Source: Pelobates cultripes (lineage: Eukaryota; Chordata; Amphibia; Anura; Pelobatidae). Taken from it: 64,000 nucleotides of DNA. This document shows positions 45,685 through 58,239 of this stretch, one piece after another (within the stretch, counting starts at the first letter, position 1; each line of letters starts with the position of its first letter). Under the pieces are notes generated by a model that saw only the letters and a program-made list of their open reading frames with translations, was not told the origin of the DNA and did not search any database. Location: NCBI GenBank assembly GCA_933207985.1, contig OW240921.1:113973941-114037940 (forward strand). Reading direction: 5' to 3'. Made by a program: the position numbers and the translations under genes.

Positions 45685-47447
45685 GTGAGCAGACCCAAGA
45701 TGGCCACTGACTATGATGACTTCTCATACTCCTCGGGAGAGTCACTGCTGGACAGGGAGACACCTCTCACGCCATGTCCACATCACACCCAGGCAGTACC
45801 TCAGAGTACCGACACCCAGCCTGTGACCACGGCCACTATGAAGGAACTACTTGCCGGCCTTCAGAAAACTCTTCAGGCCGATGTGGCCTCCCTGCGCTCC
45901 GACCTCTTGGGTCTTGTGGGACACATAGAGACAGCGGAAACAACAGCCAAGCAGCAATCCACACAGCTCGCCTCATTGGAGGATGAAGTGAGGAGTCTTA
46001 AAAGGCAACAACTAACCTATGAGCAGCGGTTTGCCCTCATGGAAGATGCAAGGCGCCGCAGCAATATCAAGGTATGAGGTGCGCCTGATGATCTACCAGC
46101 GATGGAACTCCCACACATGATATGGAGACTGATCTGTGCCTTTCTGGCCCCCAAATAGGCCAAAAATATTCACATAGATGGATCCTTCCGAATTCCAAAG
46201 CACCAGTAACAGCCACTTGTGACATAGTGGTGCGTCTTACCTACAACAGGGATAAAGCAGGCAGTATTGGCGGAGCTGAAGGGGTTATAACCTTACTGGT
46301 TTGAAAACATGTCATTGACATTTTACACTGACATCTTGGGGGAAACACTTAAATGGAGAAACTCCCTTCAATCCTTCACAGCGGTGCTTCAAAACAGGGA
46401 CATTCCCTGTAGATGGCGATCACCCTGGAAACTACAAATCATGCAGGGCAATGCTGCCCATGATGTTCGAGACCTGGATGAGGCGACCTCCCTGCTGGCA
46501 ATCTTGGGTCCCCTGCAGGACTCTCTGACCAGACCTAGCACACGAGGCATCTCAGGGCCGCCACATACATGGGATATGGCGAAAGTCACCCCTTTTGTCC
46601 CGTCAGGCAGGCATACCATGGCCACAACCTGAACTAGCATACTGTTTATGATAAAACTGCTTGCATTTTTAGTTAACACCTGTTTATGTTTATGCTTACT
46701 ATGTTTGTCATGATTTTGACACCTAACAAAACCTTTTCATCACTGCTGAGGGTCATAACAGCCCAACACTTAAGCTCACCCAACCTCCCCTCCCCACCCC
46801 TGCCTCTGTACCTCTGCACCTGTAGATGATCCCTAAGCCACTTCAGCTAAACCCAGGGGCGTAAAATTAATAAGGCCTGAAATACCACCCAAGCGACGAT
46901 ACCGCTCCAATATCAATTTAAGCGATTTTGAACCCCACTCAATATCCAGCCTATATATTATTTTCGTATCTACCTACACCAAAGAGTTTCCACCCCATGT
47001 GTAGGCTATAACTATCATTTATAGTTACTCTATCTTATCTTAACGTATCCAGCATACAACTATATATTAATTGGTTTTCCTTCATTACGCCTCCATGTGA
47101 GCCAAATCCATGATGTATAAGCAATATAATGATCTTTCTTGTTTCTCACATGTAATCACATCATCCTGTTTACTTACAAAACACTGTGCAGCCTAATCCT
47201 GTCAAGCTATATGGTACTAACTACATGATCAAGCCTGATGTTATTTTATTTACTGTTTTTTTACACTGTATCTATGTTTTAAACGTGCACCACTCTTGAT
47301 TTCCTAACAAAAATGTGAGCAGTTATGCCTATATGCCTACACTGTAAAGCTTAATGTTAACATTTGTCTTGCTTTTGCTGTTGTGGCCTAGCAAGAGTGC
47401 TTGTTACTCTCATGCACGTCAAAAATAAAGAATTAAAAAAAAAAAAA
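45685..47447 (+). mobile_element. L1/Tx1-like element: ORF1 plus 3' UTR and poly(A), no ORF2
   Basis: ORF1 starts at 45685 with an acidic, Ser/Thr-rich leader, then a coiled coil (ATMKELLAGLQKTLQADVASLRSDLLG...QLASLEDEVRSLKRQQ) and YEQRFALMEDARRRSNIKV, the conserved start of the L1 ORF1 RNA-binding domain. Stops at 46077 and beyond interrupt it, but AKNIHIDGSFRIPK-like, FYTDILGETLKWRNSLQSFTAVLQNRDIPCRWRSPWKL and the C-terminal PFVPSGR follow to 46632. After ~800 bp non-coding DNA it ends AATAAAGAATTAAAAAAAAAAAA at 47425-47445. ORF2 is absent, as in HAL1-type half-L1s or by deletion. Confidence 0.75.
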
Positions 47448-48080
47448 GAAATAGGGTCCATGCACTCCATTGTCTTCAGGCACTTATGCGGGACCTTGGT
47501 TCAGCTAAGCCCCTTGTCTTAAGTGAATTGAGTGTGGTTCCTTTTCCTATTTTTGCAATTGCAGCAGTCATGACATAATGAACTTTCCCCCAACCAGTCA
47601 CTTTCAGCACATCTAGTCAGCCCCCTCTGCCTTTTACCTTTCCTTTTAATAGTAGTCATTTCTTAATATACAACTTTACCACTCATTTTGTATGATTAGA
47701 GCACATGGGGATGTAGAAAGAACACTGTAGATACAATAACATCTTTAATTAGATGATTTTTATAATGATTATTGACAGAAGGTATCCTTATTTTAGGGAA
47801 AGTGCAGTCCTATTATTTCTGTATATTTCCCCACATATTTAGGTTAGAGGTATTTTTTTTTATTTATCTTTTTTTGCTCTGCTCCACAATTCTTTACTTA
47901 TTTACATTGATTTTATAATGATACATAGATGCTTTGGCTACAGTTAACTAGTTTTTATTGTCAAACATTTTGTAAATAGTTTTACTTTTGTTAATAGTTT
48001 GACCATCCACACATATTGACAAAAACTGTAAGCATTGAACAACAATGGGCTCATCACCCTCAAACAAAATATTACATAAA
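47448..48080. other. Noncoding AT-rich segment
   Basis: Nothing recognised apart from short homopolymer runs near 47850-47880. ORFs are short and unsupported. Confidence 0.4.
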
Positions 48081-48084
48081 GTGA

Positions 48085-48400
48085 AAATTAAGTGTGTATG
48101 TATATATATATATATATGAATGTTTGCATGTATATGAATATGTGTGTGTGCGAGTCTGTGTCTTTTTGTGTGTGTACATGCATGTATGTTATGAATCTCT
48201 ATCTGAGTGTGCAAAGTCTGTGTGTATATACAAATGAGGGTTTATGTATATCAGTTTCTATGTGTGAAGCCTGTGTATTTATATGAATGTGTTTGCATTT
48301 GAGTCTGTGTATGTGTATATGTGTCCATTTGCAAGTTTGAGTCACTAATTATGTACATCAATGTGTGTTTCTGTCTATGTTGGCATTAATATGGTACGAA
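48085..48400 (+). repeat. TATG/TGTG-rich low-complexity tract
   Basis: Degenerate ATATGAATGTGTGTGTCTGTG units beginning with a TA run at 48102-48117. Not coding. Confidence 0.8.
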
Positions 48401-48419
48401 TATATTCCACAGAGCTTAA

Positions 48420-48720
48420 CAACATAAAAAGGGGGTAATTAAACAATAAGTGAGACAAATACAAAACGTTACAAGAAGAATAGGTTGATGAGGGCCTTGC
48501 TCAACGAGTGAATATGAATGCATGTATATGTTGAAATACATGTATATAAATGTGTATGTGTATATGACTGTGAGGAAGTGTAATTTCACTAACAAGAGAG
48601 TGTTAGGGAGAACATTGTGAGATACGATAAATAATTGTAACATGTTGGGTTGACGGGTGCAATGTAACCTAGGTAAGCCTCTGATTACTTGGCACATGTT
48701 TGAAGACATTCAGGGATATT
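48420..48720. repeat. Interspersed repeat also seen at 14752-14815
   Basis: The first ~70 bp (AATTAAACAATAAGTGAGACAAATACAAA core) is shared with 14752-14815, and the ATTGTGAGATACnATAAATAATT motif at 48612 is shared with 15720-15740. The L1/Tx1 remnant at 14.8-15.7 kb thus appears to have inserted into the other copy of this repeat. Confidence 0.55.
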
Positions 48721-48959
48721 TGTATCAGATATTCTATACTCTTAGTGGATTTAGGATATTGTATTCATCTTTATAGTTATTAATCATAATTAATAACTTA
48801 ACTTGCATTTGATTGTTTTCCTAGTAATAGATAGATATGTATTCATGTGTATTTCAGGGGATTGTGTTAATGTCCTTTCCAAGAGATTTTCCCATTCTCT
48901 TATCCAGAAAACAAATAAGAAAAAATATAGATAAGCTACAGGCTTCTTAATCTTAATAA

Positions 48960-49960
48960 ACTATTTTTCTTTCCCCTGTTTATTCACTATTTTATTCCAA
49001 ACAGTATACATTTTATAATTCCAATATCGTTGGCTTCTTTTTCTCATAAAACAAAGCGGTATAAAATAAAATCAATTTAAAGACAACAATACATTTAAAA
49101 TGAAACAATAAACCTGTTTGAAAAAATGCAAAGATTTTTATTTATGTTGATTATTTATAATTTCAAAATTATTATTAGTAGTAATATAGTCATTTATTAA
49201 TATAACTGTATATATTCAACAAACAACATGGCAGATTTTGACAGTCCTGCACAAAAGCTTACAATTTAAAGAAATGTTCCCAAGTACATAAATGTTAATG
49301 ATATTTAATTTTTTAATGTATAACTGTAAGAATGAAAAAATTCATCATTTAATCTATCACTGTTCTGTCTGTCTGTCCTTGTGTCACATGACTACATACT
49401 AGAAATAATTTGTCCCAACAAAAATTTAATTGAGTAAAATTTGACAAAATTTATTATTTTTAAGGGTTGGTTTTCCATGCCATATTTAGCTATAACTACT
49501 TTAAAGTGCCAGTCTTAACATCATAACAATTTCCCTGAATAAATGTTCAGCTCGGAAAGTGACTTATAACTGCAAAGATTTGTAAAACATTGCTGTAGCT
49601 GTAAGCTAGTCCTTGTCACTCAGACTTGTCACTCAGGCAGTTGGAACATTCAGTTCTGGGCTGCCTGTTTCAATATTGTCCGTATTGTGCAATGCATGCA
49701 GTATGTGAATGCAACTACTTGTACTTAGCTCGTGTTCATTCCTAAAAAGAGAGAAGAGCAGATCCTAAAGAAAAAAATAAGTAGATCCTGATTTGTAAGT
49801 CACTTCCTGCTTCCTGCACTACTGTGTTGTGGAAGTGTCAATTGCACGCATTAGACATTTTATAAGGGTTATTTATTTATTTTATATATATAATTCGTTC
49901 TGAAAAGAGAGAATTCATTTTCAAGCATGCATTCCCTTTAAGATGGAACATTAGGTGAAG
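48960..49960 (-). other. 3' flank of copy D
   Basis: Matches 16100-17150 next to copy B (TTCTCATAAAACAAA, CAGTCCTGC...AAAAGCT, AGCTCGGAAAGTGACTTA motifs). No gene. It lacks the TTAA MITE found near copy B, so that MITE inserted in B after the B/D split or was lost from D. Confidence 0.7.
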
Positions 49961-49967
49961 TCCCATT

Positions 49968-50398
49968 TTAAATAAACACATGGCTCTTTTTTAAGGCCTT
50001 AATAAAACACAAATGTTCACAATATGATGTATCATTCCGTATTTTGCTTTCTATCACTTCCATGTCTTCAATAACAAATCCTGCATCTCTCAGAACCTCC
50101 TCTTCAGACAGTTGTTGTTAATATGTGATATTTGTTCCCACCTACGGTGTAATTATTGCCATTAAATAATACAAATAGCAGTAGATGCTCACCCAGTTTT
50201 AGCAAGCATGACACTTTTTTCAGGTTCCGGCAGTAATCGTCTTGATCTTCAGAAACCGCATGGAAAATGAACAAACTGACCATGCAGTCTGCTTTTGGTA
50301 GAACGACTGGATCTGTAATGTTTTCCTTGGTGAAATCACATTTTAAAATGTGTGAGATATTTCTTCTTAAAGCGTTTTCCATTTCATTGCCGTTGAAG
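49968..50398 (-). pseudogene. NNMT/INMT-like exon 3 pseudogene, copy D
   Basis: The acceptor TTTTTCAG before 50398 is kept and the translation begins FNGNEMENALRRNISHILKCDFTKENITDPVVLPKADCMVSL. At 50104-50123 a net 5-bp loss relative to copy B changes ...YHILTSDKKSIEE into YHILTTTV-stop. The remaining frame (LRDAGFVIEDMEVIESKIRND...KALKKSHVFI) reads through to TAA at 49968-49970. Exons 1 and 2 should lie at higher coordinates, but a 12 kb Penelope-like complex starts 0.8 kb away and no exon is found up to 64000. Closest relative in the window is exon 3 of copy B. Confidence 0.9.
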
Positions 50399-50699
50399 CT
50401 GAAAAATATAAGTCTTGCAAAATAAGTCTTGCAAAATTGTTCAAAAAATCTATTAGAATGTTGCAAATGTTCGGTTCGTCCATAAACATATTGATTAATT
50501 TGATGGTTGTATTTCGGAGCTGGAATTTCCGTTTAGTTTCAGAACAAATTGATGAGTTTGAATATGAATCAAAGGGATTTGTTTCAGACAATCAATATGT
50601 TGAACTTTTTCACAAGTCTAGTATTTGTTTGCCAATAACTAAAAGGACATTTTAAAATTCCATATAATATATAATTATTATAACAATGCATGATGTGAG

Positions 50700-51185
50700 G
50701 TTGTATTACTAAGCTATATTATGTTGCATAAAGGTTGGACTAACGGAGCTGCTATGTTTTCTATGTACATCATATGAGGTCACATTGAAACCCACGTATG
50801 CATGTGGCCTTGCTAATGACTAGGATTGATACACCAGTATATTTTAATACAGAACAGCTAGGTACACTTGACCATCAACTATGATGAAAAAATCAAAATA
50901 GAACCATAGAACACAAGTATTGGGGTGCTCAATCTGAAGCCTTATTTACTAAGGCCAAAAATAAGTAATCTTTAATAATAAATGAGGAGCACAACTGACT
51001 AAATAAAATGTACTTTATTATACGGTTACAAAATCACTGGTATCCCAACATATATGCTAATAAGCCTCAGCATAGATAGAAATATATATATACATACAAT
51101 GAATATAAATAATGAATCATAATCACAGATAAGCTTATTTAATACTCATTACTAGGAGCCAATGGTATCAATCCAGATACAAACT
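50700..51185. other. AT-rich segment before the Penelope-like complex
   Basis: The left part still resembles copy B intron 2 (18040-18160). The right part (50880-51185) has no recognised content. No gene seen. Confidence 0.45.
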
Positions 51186-53065
51186 TAAATCGATACCTGA
51201 AAATAATGTCAAACAATAAATACATACAAGAAAAAAAGATTGCAGAATGAGTGAGAAGAGGTTGAAAAAATTAAATAAAAGCCCCCAACATTTCGGCATG
51301 TTTCAGCATGATGAAAAAGGAGTGAAAAACTACAAAAACAGGATTTTAACTCTTGATGGCCAGAAATCCTTTACCAAGCATTTGGAAGAAATTGACAGTA
51401 TTTTTTCTAAACATAAAACGGATACCCTCCATAGGAAACTTTCTAAATTTAAACGTTGTACCATAGATTATTTGGATAATAGGGTATATAATGGCAATTC
51501 CATCGAAAGAGATACTATCTACCCGTGACATGGTGATTGTGTCACGGGTAGATAGTTACCCACGCATAGTAATAGTCTATGCTGGATCAGCTCGGACCGG
51601 TCATTTTTTAGAACAGCAATGCCTCAAAGGATGTGCAACACAAGATCAGGAGGGGTAAGAGATGCCACCATAAGCCGTCCCACCAGGAGATACCCAGAAA
51701 GAGAGAGGAGACCATGGAGACACTAGAGGTGAATATCTTCAAGAGGATTCTTTCCATAAGTGAGGTTGGTGTGCTTAAAAAGGGTTTGGACTTTGTACCA
51801 TCATTTGATGGAGACAAACTTGATTTGAATGTTGAACTTTATAAATTTTTCAGGACATTACATTTAAAAGTTTTCTTTTCAGGTGACAACATACAGAGAG
51901 ATGCCCAGAATAATGATAATTCGAGGGTTCCTGGTCCTGTTGATTTATCCAAACGTAAAAATAAAAGTAAGTTCACAACTCCAGCAACTAATCCCATGGT
52001 GGAAACCTTTATCAAATTGTGTCAATTGGATCTTTCCAAGATCAAATGGTCCCAGAAGGGACATTCGAATCTGACCAAAGAGGAATGGAGTGCTTTGAAC
52101 ACTCTGAAACGGGATGACTCCATCATTGTCCATGCAGCGGACAAGGGGGGTGCCATTGTTGTGATGGACACCGACAAATATGAAGAGGAAGCGTTAGCCC
52201 AACTTTCTAATCAGACCTATTATAGAAAATTATCGGGTGATCCGACTGAGAATTTCCATGGAAAAATCCATACTATCACATTGCAGGCATTGGATGGAGG
52301 CCTGATTAACAAAATTTTTTTAGAATTTTTGAATATCTCTATACCCCAGGCACCTTTTCTTTACCTACTTCCTAAGAGTCACAATAATATTTTGAATCCT
52401 CCTGGAAGACCAATAGTGTCTGGATGTGGGTCGCTGTTACAACCATTAGCACAGTATGTTGATGCTTTTTTACAGATACTAGTGGTACGGATGAAATCCT
52501 ATACATGGGACATGACCTACTTCTTGGGGAAATTGAATGGATTACAATCCTCTTATGCTGGTACTGTTCTTTGTATGATGGATGTATGCAGTTTTATACA
52601 TCCATTCCTCATGTAGGTGGCATTGTGGCTTTGGCATACTAATTGGCCACATTAGAAATTGATTCCAAGTTATGTGAATTTGTCTTATCACTGCTTGAAC
52701 TGGTGTTGACATGCAATTTCTTTACATTTGGTAATGATTTATTTTTACAGACACAGGACACGGTAATGGGGGCCAATATGGCTCCCTCATATGCTAATCT
52801 GTACATGGCCAAGTTTGAGGAAGATTTTGTCTATTCACATCCCATGTTCAAACACATTGCTATTTGGCTTCGTTATATTGATGACGTGTTCTTTCTCTGG
52901 AATGGCACGGAGGACAATTTACTTCAATTCAAATCGTATCTTGATAAGTGTATCCCGAGTATCAAATTCACCTTGGAATATGACAGATCGAGTGTACATT
53001 TTCTGGATGTCCTGCTGAGTAATGCTGAAGATGGATTAACTTTTAATTTATGGAAAAAAAGCACA
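51186..53065 (+). mobile_element. Penelope-like element 1, N-terminal and RT part
   Basis: The start (51190-51330) is an inverted copy of 63345-63485, forming the outer terminal repeats. The coding part runs from 51633 in pieces: ...NPMVETFIKLCQLDL, NTLKRDDSIIVHAADKGGAIVVMD, FLYLLPKSHNN...NPPGRPIVSGCGSLLQPLAQYVD (PLE N-terminal RT motifs), a stop at 52616, then MGANMAPSYANLYMAKFEE and WLRYIDDVFFLWNGTEDNL (catalytic YIDD) and VHFLDVLLSNAEDGL, where an 8.8 kb insertion interrupts it. The remainder resumes at 61836. Confidence 0.88.
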
Positions 53066-53066
53066 T
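52643..53066 (+). pseudogene. RT palm domain fragment of Penelope-like element 1
   Basis: Open from 52643 with QDTVMGANMAPSYANLYMA and RYIDDVFFLWNG: both the substrate-binding and the catalytic Asp-Asp motifs are intact. The frame ends in the inverted-repeat insertion. Confidence 0.85.
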
Positions 53067-53608
53067 TAAGTGCAAGGCAGAAACTGTCCTACACCTGTTG
53101 CATTGAAAAAGGGCTAAGTGGATAACCAGGGCAGAACCCTGATATACAAATATTGAAAAGAAATGAGAGCTGGTCTCAGAAAAACACTGGTACCAGAACT
53201 CAGAATGTCACCACTATAGATGTTGCAGTCCTATGTGTAGCAAAAGTTGAAAAAAAGAAAACTTTATTAAATGGCAATGACGTATAGTGCCACAAAAGTA
53301 AAAAACAAAACAAAAAAAACACAGATAAACACTTAATTGTGATAGTGAAAAACAAAAAGTGATTAAAAAGGGAACTAATTACTTTTAAATATGTACATAA
53401 GGTAGTGAAACACTAGATGTAGTATTTAGTAGATTAGAGGTAGATTATATCATGGAATATTTTTAACCAAAAGTTATCCACCTGACTGTTTGATTCAAAA
53501 ACAATGTAGCCAGGTTGAATGGTATCACTTAGTAGTATCTGTTTCCTTATGAATTCTAGGTTATGTTCGGTATACAGTAGCTATAAATAAAATAAATGAG
53601 ATAAACAA
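53022..53608. repeat. Left arm of ~0.6-0.75 kb inverted repeat
   Basis: The reverse complement occurs at 61012-61796. The arm begins inside Penelope-like element 1 coding sequence (GGATGTCCTGCTGAGTAATG at 53024), so the right arm contains an inverted piece of that ORF. The right arm is longer because of an internal ~230 bp duplication. The 7.4 kb between the arms holds a second Penelope-like element and the TIR element. Confidence 0.85.
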
Positions 53609-53679
53609 AAGACATCCTCAGTGTCCTTACACCACTTACTGTCTGGTTTATTAGATACAAATCCTGCCATCTCTTTTGA

Positions 53680-56600
53680 AGTTACAAAATGTACTTAGAT
53701 AAAAAAAAAAACAAAACAGGTATTAAGAACTATTTGGAAAAAGACACTGAGAAAGTCTTCCTGAATCTACCTCAAATATTAATCAATCATTTAATAATCT
53801 CTGCAAATTGCACAAGCAAGAGGTTAGGGCCTGTTGGGAAGTTTCATCTCAAGAAAAATATGATCCCACGGGGGCTAAGAATTCATAATATACCTCCTTC
53901 ACATAATGAAAATGCAGACCTAGTTAAAGAATGGGAGTCTGCGGCAGGAGATTGTTCCAAACGTTTGATGGCAATCATCTGCAAATTTGAAAAAGCTAAA
54001 CTAATAGACATCAACACTAAACTCGATGTGGAAATTGAGAATGTCAATCAACATCAATCTGATGTACACTTTAACCAACTGGAACTTAAACTAAAACAGA
54101 ATCTTGACCAACCAACATATTATCAATTCTAGAAAACATCAAAAATTTGTTAGAGATTCTAAAGACTAACAGACCAATAACATATATAAACATTTCCCAA
54201 GGATAGTCAGAACGAATTCTGAAAATTACTTAACCTCAGACTTTAATCATCTGGAACTCTGAAAGGTCCTCTAAGTCTCACCACCAAACCTCCTCATTAC
54301 AGGATTCAAACACTAGAAGTATTCTTAAAAAGGGTGTTCTTTTTTTCATGGTAGGCACCCAGGATTGCATTCAAACTCTGAGAAATAGGTATCCAATGCA
54401 AAATCGAGGAGGGAATGGGAGAAGCCGGGAAAGAAGGAGACATTTTAGCCTCCAAAACTCAATCCACTGACATAGCCCCTCTAAAAGTAATTAATCTATC
54501 AAACTGTGTCCTGAATGAGCATCAGTTGAGACTCCTGGAGAAAGGTCTATCCTTTGTACCAATTCCCACATTTGATAGATTCACTTGGGTAAAGGACCTA
54601 CATTTCTTTACATGCAAACTGGCCTTTCATAAATTTCATCAACTGAGGGATGAGAAGAGAGCCAAGTCTTATGGTCTATCCGGGGGTGACTACAAATGTC
54701 TAATGACACTGGTGTCACTCCTGGAGGAAAATGATGACTAAGAACCACTTAACCATACTGACTTAAGACCAAAAAGTCAATTCACCCCCCCATCTAGGTA
54801 ACTTTCTAAAATATAGAACTTTTTCTAAAAGCAGTAAAAAATTAGATAGAAAAAATAAGGCCGAAAAATCTAGAATTCCACCCAAATGGGAATCTCTCAA
54901 AAAGAGAACAACAGGCTTTAAACTCATTGAAGGAGGATGACAAAATCATCATAAAGCCTACTGATAAGGGTGTAATATAGTCGTCCTAAATTCTGACAAC
55001 TATATAAATAAAAATAACCTATAGGACCTTGAGTGCAGATCCAACAAACGTATTTCTCTTGAAATATAAGGAAATACTTGACCAGGGCCGCAGTGAGGGG
55101 TTGCTATTGGGTGAAGAATATAAAATCATTCTAAATCGTCACCCTAGGATAGCAACCTTTTACTGCCTATCTAAGGTGCATAGGGATTTCACTAGACCCC
55201 CAGGTAGACCTATTGTGCCAGGCGTTGATAACATGACACAGAATGGGAGTGTCTACATTGACAAGCTATTGAGACCATATGTGAAAGAACTTCCCTCATA
55301 CACCCAGGACACAAAGCAAACGTTGGTTCTTCTCTCAGACCTCACTATACCACCCACTGCAAGACTTTGTAGTTTAGACGTGGAATCCCTCTATTCCTCC
55401 ACACCGTACGATAGAGGTCTGTCACATGAGGAATATTTTTTGGATAAAAGATCACCAAGCACATACAAACTTTGTAATAAAATTACTTTAATTTATCTTG
55501 TCACATAATTTTTTTTATTTAATAAAAAATACTACCACCAGGTGAGAGGTACAGCGAGAGGCACAGCGATGATGTGACCCATTATATGCCAACCTTCATC
55601 TGGGGTGGTGAGAGGAAAATCTATTTCAGCTTGGGCATCTATCCAAATACCTCCAACTAATACACACTTGGTGTTGTTATATAGATTACGTTCTTATCGT
55701 GTGACAAGGTACAGTAGAGGAGTTTGAACTATTTGTAGCAGACTACTGCAGGTCTCAGGTTCACCTCTGAATTTGGTGGATCAAACTTGAATTTCCTAGA
55801 TCTAACTATTTCAATCTCTGATGACAATAAGATTCAAACTTCTCTATTCAAGAAACCATCAGCCTCTAATAGCTTCCTGAGGTGGGATAGCTTTCACCTG
55901 AGACCATTGAGACTTGGCATACCTACAGGCCAATATCTCAGGGTGAGAAGAAACTGCAGTAACATTGACGATTTTAAAATCAAAGCTTGGTTGTTAAGAC
56001 AGCAGTTTAAAGAGAAAGGCTATCCCAACCGTGCTATGAAGAAAGCATACCGGAGCGCTTTAGAGGCCAATCAGAATGTCTTGCTTGGTGACCCTCATCC
56101 AAAATCCTCCAGCGATATGATCAGAATGATAGCCACTTACGATGCAGGGTGGAATGTCATAAAAGATTCAATTGAACTGTTCTGGCCATTGTTAACCAAC
56201 GATATACACCTCAAAGAAGTTCTGGTACGACGGGCCAACATCACAGCCCGCCGAGGGAAATTTCTATGCGATTCCTTAGCCCCAAGTCACTTCCAATTAA
56301 AATGCCCAAAACCAGAAACTTGGCTAAGGAATTCTCTGGTGGGCACTTTTTTAATGTTGAAGGTGTGTTGCGTGCAAACTCATAAATAAAAAAAGAGTGT
56401 AACTGATAGCGATAAAACCAACGAGTTCAAGATCAAACAGGTTTTTAATTATAACACGGCAGGACTAGTCTATCTTCTAACATGTGAATGCAACCTAACC
56501 TAACCTAACCTTCCCTGTATGTGGGGAAAACATTTCATCCCGTTAAAGAAAGAATAAATGAACATGCCAGATCCACTAAAAATGTTATGGAAACTCCATT

Positions 56601-56796
56601 TTCCAGACATTTAAAAGAATGTCACTCAGGCAACTAAAACGGATTGAGGTTCTGCCAACTCAAACTCGTCAAAAAAGATTTATGAGGAGGTGACTACGGT
56701 GGATACCTAAGAAAAAGGGAATGCCAGTGGATAAACTGAAAACCCTATGTCCCAATGGACTTAATGAAGGCTTCTCCTTTTCCCCTTTTATCTAGC
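53680..56796 (+). mobile_element. Penelope-like element 2, near full length, degenerate
   Basis: Pieces in order: N-terminal region with KRLGPVGKFHLKKNMIPRGLR (53689-54132); GLSFVPIPTFDRFTWVKDLHFFTCKLAF (54415-54741); IIKPTDKG; RHPRIATFYCLSKVHRDFTRPPGRPIVPGVDNMTQ and RLCSLDVESLYSSTPYDRGL (55029-55508); NLNFLDLTISISDDNKIQTSLFKKPSASNSFLRWDSFH...LRVRRNCSNIDDF (55780-56389); then GLVYLLTCECN, WGKHFIP, ERINEHARSTKN-like and LNEGFSFSPFI (GIY-YIG end, stop ~56796). The YIDD-containing region between 55510 and 55780 is lost. Many stops. A different subfamily from element 1. Confidence 0.85.
55787..56389 (+). pseudogene. Penelope-like element 2, RT thumb/linker fragment
   Basis: 200 open codons: NFLDLTI...LFKKPSASNSFLRWDSFHLRPLRLGIPTGQYLRVRRNCSNIDDFKIKAWLLRQQFKEKGYP, the conserved region following the Penelope RT, then RRANITARRGKFLCDSL. 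It lacks the upstream catalytic motif. Confidence 0.8.
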
Positions 56797-56899
56797 CTAT
56801 ACCCTCTTTTTTTAACATAATTTTTTACTCTGTATCAAATTTATTCTATGTAATTTTTAAGACCTGCAGTGGTTATGGTGCTGCGGTCTTCGTTTCCCT

Positions 56900-57960
56900 T
56901 TCCCAACAGCTGAGCATGAGTGATTATAGCTGCAGCTGGGAGTAGAGGAATACGATAGATGAAATGCAGTTCCAAGGTGATTCTTCCCAGCAAGTAGAAT
57001 ATCCCCCAAACATGAGCCTAGACTTCATGAAGGGTGTAACAGGAATGAATTTTATTAACACACATGGGCTTTTTATTAACACACATGGGCTTGCAAGAGG
57101 ACCTCCCACAGCAAACAAAGACAACAGCCAATCAACGTACAGATTTACAGTAATACACGCCTTCTCTCTGCCTGGGAGATATTGAGATAAGTTATGGAAT
57201 AAACCAATTATCTCCAGGCAGAGAGCACACAATTTCCCCAAAACTTAGAACACCCCGTTCCCCAGGTATCCCCACAAATTAAATTTCCCCTGATAGCCCC
57301 GATGTGGGGGACAAACATATCCAAATTTCACCCAGATCGGTTCAGGGTTTCTGAAAAAGTGTGGAGGGTCCCTTTTACAGACCACACACGCGGCTCCTGC
57401 CCAAAACAGTTCCATGAATTCAGCGTGTGCGGTCGGTCAATTCACAAATCTGTAAAAACCGAACAAAAGTCCTGAATGGATCCCCCTGGCTCATAGCAGC
57501 GATTGCTCCCCTTGTCCGTTCGCATAGAACTACCGAACGGCGCTTCCCTTGCTGTTCGGGAAATACAAGAAGCCGGCGTTTGGTAGTTTCAGCAGTGGTT
57601 CGCGAGGTCAAGTGTCAGATTTTAGTTCCAGACACTCGACGACCAAGTCCCACTGACTCCCCTCGTGGGAACAAGATGGCCGCAGTTTACTATTCCACGT
57701 GGCGTTCGGCTATAGGAACAGCGGCCGCCCAGGGAGCACTTAATAGCTGGTTCCTTTGTAGTTAACAAGCCAGGAGGGTGGTCGGCGTTCGGTAGTTTCA
57801 AACTAACGAACGGATACATTCACTATACAGGTAGTACACAGGAAAAATACCGAATAAAGAAGAAAATGTAAATTAAAAGTCCATTTTCTTCACAGTAATA
57901 CGTAGCGAGTGGATCTTAGTCTGTTTAGGAAGTGAGTCTACTAATATATCAGAGGGTTAA
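56900..57960. repeat. LTR-like or noncoding element between Penelope copies
   Basis: Rich in CCGAACGG/CGTTCGG motifs and two tandem 21-bp TTTATTAACACACATGGGC units (57051-57090). In composition it resembles the solo LTR at 29090-30014 (both with ATTATCTCC...CAGAG and GTTCGGTA motifs), but no TG...CA ends with a target duplication could be fixed. No protein recognised. Confidence 0.4.
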
Positions 57961-58004
57961 GCATCTAATTAACATAAAACTGGATGAATCACCCTTTAAG
58001 TCAG

Positions 58005-58005
<1 letters not shown>

Positions 58006-58047
<42 letters not shown>
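58006..58047. repeat. (TA)n microsatellite
   Basis: About 20 uninterrupted TA units. Confidence 0.95.
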
Positions 58048-58049
<2 letters not shown>

Positions 58050-58239
58050 CTCTCCAAATAAATACTGTTTCTGGCTGTTCTTGATGGAAATACATAGTCT
58101 GGGAAAAACAGAATGGTAATTTACCTATCTCTTTGAGATGGGGAATATGAGGTATATTTCTATTTTGAAGTTTGTCTGAATACTTCATCTCTGGACTAAG
58201 TTCGTTTTTTACCCCAAACAACTTGATGTTAACAGTGGC

